Assembly: GCA_013076295.1 (NCBI GenBank)
Contig: RQOL01000463.1
Span: forward strand, 1 to 64,000
Reading direction: 5' to 3'
Origin: Sanderia malayensis
Lineage: Eukaryota; Cnidaria; Scyphozoa; Semaeostomeae; Pelagiidae
DNA length: 64,000 bases
Positions 12,801-49,975 of this stretch are shown one piece after another (position 1 is the stretch's first letter; the number at the start of each line of letters is the position of its first letter). A model generated the notes under the pieces. The model saw only the letters and a list, made by a program, of their open reading frames with translations, made no database searches and was not told the DNA's origin. A program made the translations under genes and the position numbers.

Positions 12801-15800
12801 ACCTTCCAGCTAACCAAACTATATAATAAACAAAACAAAATAACCCTTAGTTCTCTTCATGGTTCGTTATACCTTACAGCTAACTAAACTATATAGTAAA
12901 TAACATGGTTCATTATCAATAACAAACGGAGGGTGAGCATGGAAAACACAGACAAAGCAAAGAAAGATGGAAATGTGTACCTTGTGGCTCTCTTTCCAAC
13001 AAATAGCCTGCTGGATTGCTGTCTATAACCCACGGATGGAAATCTATACTGGATGCGTTGTTGCCATTCCAGAATCGCGCGCTGAAACTTGGGTTGGTAA
13101 GTAAGTTGACTGCAAAGCGAAATTAAGAAACAAGTTCTAACTCATATTGTCCAGAGAGTTGCTCGAAAGGTTGCAACCTATGATTCCAAATTGACATCCT
13201 ATTCATTAATGTGCAACCACCATTAAATATGGGAATGGTATGTACGTGCATGCAGATTTAGACCAGCAAGAGATAAGTTGCAGTTGTGTAAGCAAGAATG
13301 AAAGGGTACTTGTTAAAGTGTCAACGTTATTTTGAATATTCCTTTACCAGGTTTTGAAGGATAACTTGGGGTTGGTGCAGGTGCTGCTTGAGCTGAAAAA
13401 TGAAAAAAATACTTGAACTATAAAAATACTACAAACTTTTTATTGGCATACGGGCACAATACAGTAAACACCTGCGTATAAGAACCTGTGAATTCTGCAT
13501 CCAGCCTATTGTTCAAATACAATAACCTATTGTCTCTTCTATTGTTTTGAGCAGGAATTTCAGCCTGGAAGATTCTTAATTCACTGGTCCTTATATGCGG
13601 GTATTTACTGTATAATCAGTTAATAAAGCCCCCATCACAGAACAGGATGGCTTTTAGACGTTGAACACAAACAAGCTAGGTGTCGAGTTTGGAGAGTTAT
13701 CATATCCCACTCACAAAGCAGAACTTTCACAGTTGGCTGGCACATTTTGGCACCGAATTGTCCTGCCCATCCGCTACGATCTTTTGTTCCATCTTCAAAT
13801 CTGATGAAACACACCCCGGGTGGGTAGTTGTAGAATTTGTGCTCAATTTTCTGCCAGTCCTGAGATCCGGCTGACTTGACACCAGAAACAAAGTGGTCCA
13901 GTGGCTGCTTGTATCTGTCCAGAAGAGTGACATTCATGAAATATTCACTGTCACAATCAGAGCGAGCACAAAACCTGAAAAATAAAAAACAATGAAATCT
14001 CCATCATCTGTAAAAACCTTCAAAGGATAATACTCCCCAAATTATTCCCAATATCAACAATTTTGGCATACCGTATTTACTTGAGGGAGCACTGCCCCCG
14101 TATGAGCGCCACATTTGAAAGAGATAAAGTTCAAGAGCACCATCCCCGAATGAGCGCCGCAGTTATCATTTTTGTAAATGTGGCACTTAATTAAAGAATC
14201 GTTAGAATCACACAGGAAAACTTTTCCGTAATACTAAAGAAATACACACCACTCATAAACATGAATGCAAGGCTTCTGTTGGTCCATAACCTGGCTGCTG
14301 ATGCCTTTTTCTGCAAGATTGATTGTCTGGGACCGTTTGCACCAATCATGAGAGCCAACCACACAGTGAGAATAAGGTCCTGCTTCAATCGGACAGCCCT
14401 GTACGATGCTGCCTACAACAAATAGGTTAATTGCACCAATCTAATGAATGTGTCTCAACAAGCTAGATAGATAAAAAATAAATACGTGCTTGCTTTCCGG
14501 GATAAATACAGTGAATCATTTCACAGCCTCCCTCCATAGCATTTTAGCTTGATTTTATATTTAATATTAAGCTGTAAACTAAAGTATGCAATTGATTAAT
14601 AAAATTCTTGGCTAAAACTTCAGCTATTTGTAATAGATCCACTGCACAACTTCAATGTCTTCATAATTGAGCTCAATATTCTTGCGAAGGATTAACAAGA
14701 CGAGGCTCACACAAGAGGGGCATATACAAAGAAGGGTTCTAAAAAGAATTACAGTAGAAACAGTGAATGAAAAAACAAATTTTAAAAATATATTAATCCA
14801 AGTCTTTTAGTCTTTATTTCGTTTAATTTGGTTTTAATTAGCAAAATATCTATTTAATCCTTTAGGCTTCACATTTGGCCCATAAAGTTTGGGAGCCCTT
14901 GAGAGCTTCTAGCGCATTAACATGCCACACTGATAACACAACCCACTCCTATTGTGGTTACTACTTACTAGTCAGATTCTTAGAAACATAAATAATTTAT
15001 AACTTGAAAATTGTCAATGAATATGTCTGCTTTCAATTAATAATTGAATACAAGCACCTGCATCACATACACTAGGAGTGGATTTTCAAGTAAAACATTA
15101 ATAGCAAACAACAATTCTACCTTGGGGTCCTTTTTCTAATTGCCAACCGTCTCCTCCAGTCTCTAATATTTCCCAAGGATCAGAATTAAACTCTTTCGTT
15201 GCACCATCTGCATTCCAAAATCTTGGCTCAAAATTGGGATTCTTTACAAGATTTTCTGCAAGGGAAATAATCTTAAAACAGAAACACCCACATCAACATC
15301 TGGCATTATAAGCAGAATTCCGATCAAATAAACCTGTTAGATTAACAATTTTGAGCATTTGTTATTGTTAGTATTATTATGATTAAATGATTTTGCTTTA
15401 TTCAGTTTTTACTTACCATTTGATTGGCCTTGTGCAGGTCGTGGTGCTGAAGGTTGGACTTGGGGTGCAGGGGCAGATGGAGGGTGAAAAGGCTGCTGGA
15501 AAGGGGGCTGCTGAAAGAGGGGCTGCTGTAACATGGACTGAAAAAGTGCTGAGTGTTGTTGAAATGGGTCTTGTTGAAATGGGTCTTGTTGAAATGGTCC
15601 CCGTTGGTTAGGATTGTTCCCGCCACCACCGAATGGCTGCAAACAATCAAAGGAAACATGAGAAGAACAAGAATGAAGAGCTCGAACAACAATGAGACGA
15701 AAAAGACAAAATATACACTCACAGGTTGGTTCCACATCTTGCAAGACTATTTAATTCTACCTCTAATCTATATAACCTAAAAATGCAAAAGGAGTCGACA

Positions 15801-16083
15801 TAGTGTCTGATTTGCAGGTTAAGAACAGTGGTGGGATGGGCGTTGATAGATAAACAGCCGACTTAAGCGAAATGCTACACCGTAAACTTGCAACGCAAAT
15901 CAAGAATATTTGCATAAACAAAGAGATAGGATGAAAGTCAATGTAAATGCAAGCGAAAACGAAACTAATGTTGTAGCTTAACTCTGTGCAATAGTTTACT
16001 TTACGTACCTTAAAAGCCTGATTCAGTGTCCACAACCACACGAACACAACTGCCACCACTGAAGCAAACACGTCAAAGAACAA
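6858..16083 (-). CDS. Three tandem FBA (F-box-associated) domains behind an N-terminal hydrophobic segment; no F-box
   Basis: Thirteen exons, 5' to 3' on the minus strand: 16083-16009, 15636-15417, 15255-15121, 14412-14250, 13974-13715, 13392-13348, 13109-12981, 10464-10302, 9869-9601, 8810-8745, 8470-8336, 7814-7652, 7161-6858. Phases agree throughout: 2127 nt, 708 residues. Residues 1-25 are hydrophobic (core SVVAVVFVWLW), a signal peptide or signal anchor. A Q/F/P-rich linker runs to about 98. FBA domains follow at about 99-284, 300-486 and 509-708, joined by Pro/Ala linkers encoded by their own small exons. Each repeat shows NLxxNPxF, a GGDG-type turn, an SHxWC-KRSQ-like strand, a YEW exon junction, a PPGVR/CxxFxDG strand and a WAGxFGAKM-like end. 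Fbs1-type FBA domains bind N-glycan cores; the Trp of WAG (267, 468, 679) matches the sugar-contact region (family knowledge). The mid-domain exons are all exactly 163 bp, so the repeats arose by exon-block duplication. Function is inferred, not known. Confidence 0.85.
7410..7577. mobile_element. MITE family A, copy 2 (last intron of FBA gene)
   Basis: Starts CAGTAAAAACCCGCGTATAA and ends TATGCGGGTTTTTATTGTA, with the family core 'catccagcctattctt' inside. Confidence 0.7.
7950..8160 (-). repeat. Possible tRNA-derived SINE fragment
   Basis: On the minus strand the segment reads AACCTAGTGGTTAAGGC followed closely by GGGTTCGACTC, which resemble the A and B boxes of a tRNA-derived promoter but are too close together for an intact tRNA. 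A run with GGTAAGTGAGTACC follows. It lies in an FBA-gene intron. No second copy was found in the window to define its ends. Confidence 0.3.
10591..12900. repeat. 70-bp minisatellite, exactly 33 units (FBA-gene intron)
   Basis: Unit begins caaaacaaaataacccttag and ends with ctatatartaaa. Landmark ggttcgttat recurs every 70 bp from 10621 to 12861 with no indels, so the array is 2310 bp. Units differ at a few fixed positions (ATAATA or ATAGTA; AAAACA or AAACCA; TTACAAC or TTCCAGC). These variants tend to alternate, giving dimeric and longer higher-order blocks. It sits between the N-terminal and middle exons of FBA domain 2. Confidence 0.97.
13460..13612. mobile_element. MITE family A, copy 3 (FBA-gene intron)
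   Basis: Left end TACAGTAAACACCTGCGTAT and right end TATGCGGGTATTTACTGTA are inverted repeats; the core 'catccagcctattgtt' is present. It lies just left of the exon ending at 13715. Confidence 0.75.
14080..14170. repeat. Fragment of the GCGCCGC-rich dispersed repeat
   Basis: Contains taccgtatttacttgag followed by cccccgtatgagcgcc and gagcgccgcagttatc, the same end sequence seen at both ends of the large palindrome at 16.96-19.2 kb. Only one end is present. Confidence 0.6.
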
Positions 16084-16236
16084 GATAGAAAAAAAGAAAG
16101 AAGGAAGGAAAGGAAACCAAAAGAAATGAAAGTGAAACAGGAAGTGGAGTCACGCAAGCGCAAACGACTTCTGTCAGCGGAAGTCGAGCTCCTCCGCAGA
16201 TGACAGCAACAAAAGATTCGTTTGGAAAAATCTCTA

Positions 16237-16945
16237 AAGCCTAGTATCCATATAGTCGTTGAGGGTCGTTGAGGGTCTTTGGCAGTCTTTGGGAGTCGCT
16301 GAAAAGATTAAAGCCTAGTATCCATATAGTCGTTGAGGGTCGTTGAGGGTCTTTGGCAGTCTTTGGGAGTCGCTGAAAAGATTAACGATCACGCAGAGAC
16401 CTGTCAAAAATTGATTTTAATCCTTCCAGCGACCCAAAACGACTGGGTCTTTGAGGGTCGTCGAGATAGAAAAGTTTCTATCTCAGCGACCCTCAACGAC
16501 CGTCAACACCTATAAAACGACTGAGAATCCTTTGATTTATGGTAATATGATATGTTTTCTTGCCAAAGTAAAGATGCCAAAGGCCACGTGGGGGTATTTC
16601 GAGATGTTTGACTCGCTACAAAATAGCAATTTTGGAGCCTTAGGTTTGTCCGAATTTATGGCAGAAGTATTCGGTCTTTTTACACACATGATATTTGCGA
16701 AAAACAGCAACAAAAATTCCGTGTGTGCCTCTGTCATGTTTCAAACGTACAAATTTGGCGTCACTTTGTTATTGTGCGCGCTTTCTTATCACATTCTCTC
16801 GACGACTGCGAAAGACTGCCAACGACCCTCAAAGACCCTCAACGACCCTCAACGACTATATGGATACACATCGCTGATCCTAATTTTCAGCGACTCATAA
16901 AGACTGCCAACGACCCTCAACGACTATATGGATACTAGGCTTTTT
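16237..16945. mobile_element. Non-autonomous inverted-repeat DNA element
   Basis: The left end AAAGCCTAGTATCCATATAG is repeated inverted at the right end as CTATATGGATACTAGGCTTT. Both subterminal regions carry multiple GTCGTTGAGGGTC motifs. The left end is tandemly duplicated with a spacing of about 72 bp (16237 and 16309). The interior has no coding domain. A second partial copy of the interior lies at 19609-20010. A target-site duplication could not be identified. Confidence 0.75.
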
Positions 16946-17169
16946 AACTTTAAGCTCTGGAAAAGTTTTACGTAGGTTCGGATAATTACATATTGCCATT
17001 ACCGTATTTACTTGGGTGAGCGCCGCCCCCGTATGAGCGCCGCAGTTATCTTTTTGGAAATGCGGCGCTACCTCGGAAATTTATTTTCTTGTATCAAAAC
17101 ACACTTAACTGTTTCAAAAACTTGTATACTTTACTACTAAAAGATTGTTTAAAACTGACTTGTTATATT

Positions 17170-17926
17170 AAAGGCCTACTGCAAACCCTATTAAAGGCCT
17201 ATCTTAAAAAGCCAACTCTGAGCATAAATAGTCCATGTAGATTCTCAAAACATATCTTCGTTGTCTCACATATATGCGACTCAGTCAAGTGAAATATGGA
17301 CTTGCTCCAAGTTTCTCTCTTATATGTCATCTCTCGATAAAACAAAACAAACCTAAGGGAGGGAAAAAGAAAAAAAGGGAAAGAAGAAAAGGAGAAGGAA
17401 GGAGATATGTCAGAGAATTCACTCTGACATATAAGAGAGAGACTTGGAGCAAGTCCAAGTGAAATACAACATCGATAATGATCATCCCCGTTGTCTGCTT
17501 CCGCTCTCCGCCGCGGCTGATCGCCCTCCCGCAGTTTGACGTCACGTCCAAAACTGCCCCAATTCAGACCCCAATTACTCCCCTTAAACCGTTTTCTAAA
17601 ATTATGACAAAAATTTTAAAATTTGTGAAAACACCTTAATATTTATGCCTTAGGATAAAATTTTTAATTTATGAACTATTTGTTGAGCTATAAAGAGTAC
17701 AGTAAAAAGCTACGATACTTTTCCATACAAAAACTTTAAATATGTCATGGCTATGACGTCACGGCTGTCGCAGTTGAAATGGCAAAATCGACGACTTTGC
17801 GGGCTTGTAAAAACAGTTCTATTCGATCAATTTTCATTTTGAAAACGGTTTAATGATCAGTTCGAATAGGCTTACCAAAAAATGCAAAAAAATCATATCA
17901 CTTTTTTTGATTGCAGTAGGCCTTTA
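17170..17926. mobile_element. Inverted-repeat element nested in the left arm of the palindrome
   Basis: Left end TTAAAGGCCTACTGCAAA and right end TTGCAGTAGGCCTTTAAA are inverted repeats. The sequence between them has no counterpart in the right arm, so it inserted after the palindrome formed. It also contains an internal direct/inverted pair around a purine-rich GGGAAAAAGAAAAAAGG stretch (17280-17460). Confidence 0.65.
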
Positions 17927-18069
17927 AAAAATGACAAGCGCCACCCCCGAATAAGCGCCGCATCAAAAGTAGCTACTCGAAATTAAATGAACACTGCGGC
18001 GCTCACTCGAGTAAATAAGGTTAAGAGTATGCTATGTTGAAGAGTTGTTAAGTTGTATTAAAATTTCTC

Positions 18070-18735
18070 AAAGTTTATTGAACGTTAGATTAGATATGTA
18101 TAGTCAACCTATATCTAACGTTCAATAGATGTTCAAAGCCGTTTGCTGTTGTTCTAGTTTCTCATTGGTTGTTCAGTATTATTGCTACACACCCTTATTT
18201 CAAGCGATCACTCGTGTTCTCCATCTAATGACTCGTGTTCACTCGTGTTCCCCATCTAATGGCTCGTGTTCACTCGTGTTCTCAACCGGATGGCTCGTGT
18301 TCATTCGTGTTCCATGCCCAATGGCTCGTGTTCACTCGTGTTCATTCGTGTTCATTCGTGTTCACTCGTGTTCACTCGTGTTCACTCGTGTTCTGACTCG
18401 TGTGGTCTATTAGACTGGATCGTCTTTGAGGGGATCCAGTCTAACAGACCACACGAGTCAGAACACGAATGAACACGAGTGAACACGAATGAACACGAAT
18501 GAACATAAACCATTAGGCAGGGAACACGAATGAACACGAGCCATCCGGTTGAGAACACGAGTGAACACGAGCCATTAGATGGGGAACACGAGTGATCGTT
18601 TGAAATAAGGGTGTGCAGCAATGATACTGAACAACCAATTAGAAACTAGAACAACAGCAAACGGCTTTGAACATCTATTGAACGTTAGATTTGTATGGGT
18701 TGACTATACATATCTAACGTTCAATAAACTTTGCG
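18070..18735. repeat. Inner palindrome with CTCGTGTTCA arrays
   Basis: The left half (18070-18422) holds caaagtttattgaacgtt and then runs of actcgtgttc, with atggctcgtgttcactcg units every 20-50 bp. The right half (18430-18735) is the inverse. The centre contains ggtctattagactggatc / ggatccagtctaacagacc. Short frames running through both halves give the same repetitive peptides and are not genes. Confidence 0.85.
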
Positions 18736-19436
18736 AATTTTTTAATTCATTTTCAATCCCTTACCGTATTTACTCGAGTAAGCGCCGCAGCGCTCATTTA
18801 ATTTCGAGTACTTTTGATGCGGCGCTTAATCGGGGGCGCTCTTACGGGGGCAGCACTTTTTAAAAACTCAGTCACAAGTCAGTCAAAACAAGTCAGTTCT
18901 AAACAATCTTTTGGCAGTAAAATAAAATATACACGTTTTTGAAACACTTAAGTGTGTTTTGATACAAGAAAATAAATTCCCGAGGTAGCGCCGCATTTCC
19001 AGAAAGATAACTGCGTCTATCTCTGTTGAAAGAAAGATAACTGCGGCGCTCATTCCGGGGCGGCGCTCTTTAACTTTTTCTCTCTCAAATGCGGCGCTCA
19101 ATCGGGGGCGGCGCTCACACGGGGGCGGCGCTCACTCGAGTAAATACGGTAATGGAAATATATAATAATTATCCGAACCTACGTAAAACGGGCGGTACGT
19201 TTGGTGAAGATTAACCCAAGAGGCATATAGCTGTACAGAATGAGGTATGACTTATCATTCTTTTCCGGAGCTCAAAGTACAAGAAAAATTTCTCCCACCC
19301 ACCATATTTTCTTCATTGCTTTTTATTTGCATTAACAAGAATTTTTTAACCATTGGCCAATGGAAATTTAGGAATAACAATGGAAACAGATTGAGCCTCA
19401 GTTTAGGTATTCTTAAAGAAATAGTGAGTAATGACT

Positions 19437-19612
19437 CATGTTCACTCGTGTTCCCCATCTAATGGCTCGTGTTCACTCGTGTTCTCAACCGGATGGCTCG
19501 TGTTCATTCGTGTTCCCTGCCTAATGGCTCGTGTTCATTCGTGTTCACTCGTGTTCATTCGTGTTCACTCGTGTTCACTCGTGTTCTGAGTCGTGTGGTC
19601 TTTTAGACTAGA
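19437..19612. repeat. Third, single-sided copy of the CTCGTGTTCA array
   Basis: Matches one half of the inner palindrome (cactcgtgttccccatctaa, then an ccggatggctcgtgttc block, then gtcgtgtggtcttttagac). It breaks at the former palindrome centre and joins directly to a partial copy of the 16.2-16.9 kb element. Confidence 0.75.
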
Positions 19613-20010
19613 CCCTTTGAGGGTCGTCGAGATAGAAAAGTTTCTATCTCAGCGACCCTCAACGACCGTCAACACCTATAAAACGACTGAGAATCCTTTG
19701 ATTTATGGTAATATGATATGTTTCCTTGCCAAAGTACAAATGCCAAATGCCACGTGGGGATATTTCGAGATATTTGACTCTCTAAAAATAGCAATTTTGG
19801 AGCCTTAATTTTGTCTAAATTTATGGCAGAAGTATTCGGTCTTCTTACACACATGATATTTGCGAAAAACAACAACAAAAATTCCGTGTGTGCCTCTGCC
19901 ATGTTTCAAACGTATAAATTTGGCGCCACTTTGTTATTGTGCGCGCTTTCTTATCACATTCTCTCGACGGCTGCGAAAGACTGCCAACGACCCTCAAAGA
20001 CCCTCAACGA
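19609..20010. mobile_element. Partial second copy of the 16.2-16.9 kb element
   Basis: Shares the gggtcgtcgagatagaaaag start, the block containing gccacgtgggg, the acacacatgatatttgcg block and the gactgccaacgaccctcaa end with 16456-16857, in the same orientation. It lacks both outer terminal repeats. Confidence 0.75.
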
Positions 20011-20732
20011 CTATAGGCCTCTTTGGGCCTTCTCGATTCTGGCCACGAATAAAAGTTAATAACCAGCAGATAAGCCAACCAAATATCGTTTTCCCAATGT
20101 TTCTAAAACATCTCCTCACTGCGCTGCACCGCCATTGATATGAATTGATACAAAAGCAGCATGCGGCTAAACGGAGGAAGATTAGATTTGAGGCCACGCG
20201 TAGGCGCATTGAATTGCATTGACACAAACACACAAACATCCAAACATCTGGAGATTTTTCTCGAGAAGGACTCGATTATATTCTGCTGCGCAGCCGCTTC
20301 ACTTCGTTCCGCTACGCAGCAGCAATTAAACTGCGTACCCAAGAAGCAAGATATTCAGTTTGTTATATGTTACATGCAGGGCCAATGTGTACCTCTACAA
20401 AAGCCACAACTCTACGCTACGAATATCTATCAGATTTTGAGCAACAATTTCGGATCTTTACAAATGTACAAAATTGAGCATCATTCTATCACCTTCATAG
20501 TACAATAATATTTGAAAATATGAAATAGATAATAGCATTGTATTAAATACTAAAAATAGGCTTTATAGCAATCTGTCCTCGTAAACAGGAACAGAGCTTT
20601 TACTCGTACCCAAAATTCAATGTCCTGATTCTGGCAGATAAATGTTTGCTTACATATGTAGGATTGATACACATCCATGTTCCTTTAAAAACAGCCACGG
20701 TCTTCTATCTGGCTCATCTTTTCTCTCCGGCT
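20011..20732. other. Intergenic DNA downstream of POLE
   Basis: No supported gene. It contains a small GC-rich hairpin near 20282-20323 (tgctgcgcagcc / gctacgcagcagca), a motif of a kind that is often dispersed in genomes. It probably includes the POLE 3' UTR; no canonical AATAAA was found on the minus strand close to the stop. Confidence 0.4.
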
Positions 20733-49349
<28,617 letters not shown>

Positions 49350-49654
49350 TTTCCCGGCACCTTTTTAATTCAGACTACTTTCGACAGCATCAAAGCCGAA
49401 GTAGTGACTGGGCCTAAAGAAATTGAATCACGCTGTCGCATTCGCAAAAATAATTTGGCGCGAAACACTTCAATTGGCGCCGTATGGTATCGAGGCTCTT
49501 CGAATATGTCTCTTGTTTTTGGTTTTATTTTTCAGCTTAAATATTTACAATTTACAACTTTCTGGAAGCTTGCAGTAAGCTTGGCATTTTTGAATACTCA
49601 GCTGAAGGAAGTACGAGCATACGAAGAGCTGAAGTTTTTATCAAAAGGCAAGTA
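49350..49654. promoter_or_regulatory. Bidirectional promoter region, POLE / FLASH-like
   Basis: 305 bases separate the two start codons, so both transcripts must start within or very near this stretch. It contains the E2F-type palindrome at 49454-49465, a GGCGCC site about ten bases further right, and TTTTCCCGGC next to the POLE start codon, which resembles a half E2F site. No TATA box was recognised. Confidence 0.75.
49454..49465. promoter_or_regulatory. Palindromic E2F-type site TTTGGCGCGAAA
   Basis: TTTGGCGCGAAA fits the classic E2F/DP consensus TTTSGCGCSAAA exactly. It lies about 105 bases upstream of the POLE ATG and 190 bases upstream of the FLASH-like ATG. POLE and histone-processing genes are cell-cycle regulated in other animals (established knowledge); binding here is inference. 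Confidence 0.7.
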
Positions 49655-49975
49655 ATGGCCAGCAGTTTGGATCCGTCAAAGGATGTGGATGACGTTCACG
49701 AAGAAGAGTATGATATTTATGGAGACTTGCATGTTGGTTCCCTGAACGATATGAATTATAATGAACTGAAAGACAAGTACGAAAACTCCGAAGCAGAGCT
49801 AAAAAGCTTAAGACAAAGCAATGATCGATTGCGTAGAGAAAACGAGATTCTTAAAAAGAACATCCTGTCCTTGTATATGACTGCAAAGAAAGAAATCGAC
49901 AGGAAAAATGGCCAAATAAAATCTCTTCAAAAAGTAGAAATGGATTTGAAACTACGAACTGATAGAAGGCGATAG
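49655..49975 (+). CDS. FLASH/CASP8AP2 N-terminal-like coiled-coil protein, 106 residues, single exon
   Basis: An uninterrupted ORF from an ATG (context gtaATGG) to a stop. Residues 1-25 are acidic, followed by YDIYGDL, which resembles the LDIY/LDLY motif that FLASH uses to recruit the histone pre-mRNA cleavage complex. Residues 34-100 form a heptad-rich coiled coil with YNELKDKYE and LKKNILSLYMTAKKEIDRKN, close in pattern to the FLASH region that dimerises and binds Lsm11 of U7 snRNP. FLASH proteins of other animals are far longer and have a C-terminal NPAT/SANT-like domain that is absent here. This is either a stand-alone minimal form or the first exon of a longer gene, though no downstream coding exon is visible before 51193. 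It is divergent from POLE. Assignment rests on motif memory and is moderately certain. Confidence 0.6.
   Translation: MASSLDPSKDVDDVHEEEYDIYGDLHVGSLNDMNYNELKDKYENSEAELKSLRQSNDRLRRENEILKKNILSLYMTAKKEIDRKNGQIKSLQKVEMDLKLRTDRRR

Larger units (their letters stand above)
16963..19195. mobile_element. Large palindromic (foldback-like) element
   Basis: The left border gttttacgtaggttcggata is matched inverted at the right border (tatccgaacctacgtaaaac). Inside, taccgtatttac plus GAGCGCCGC motifs, a TATCAAAACACACTTAA stretch and a further gcgccgcatcaaaag block recur inverted on both sides. A near-perfect inner palindrome runs 18070-18735 with a centre near 18425. The left arm is interrupted by another element (17170-17926), and the right arm has extra copies of the GCGCCGC block. 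No ORF with a known domain is present. Confidence 0.8.

Noticed and set aside
10591..12900. CRISPR-like regularly spaced repeat
   Set aside because: Units are contiguous and identical throughout with no unique spacers, and the genome is clearly eukaryotic.
15387..15780. Plus-strand ORFs opposite the Q/P-rich exon of the FBA gene
   Set aside because: They are antisense shadows of the repetitive linker; the minus frame joins correctly spliced neighbours.
16451..16900. 149-codon ORF in the inverted-repeat element, with a similar one in the 19.6 kb copy
   Set aside because: The two copies differ by frame-changing indels and neither shows a transposase motif.
18129..18621. Ser/Cys/Val/Phe-repeat ORFs on both strands
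   Set aside because: They are translations of the CTCGTGTTCA palindrome arrays; the same peptide appears on both strands.
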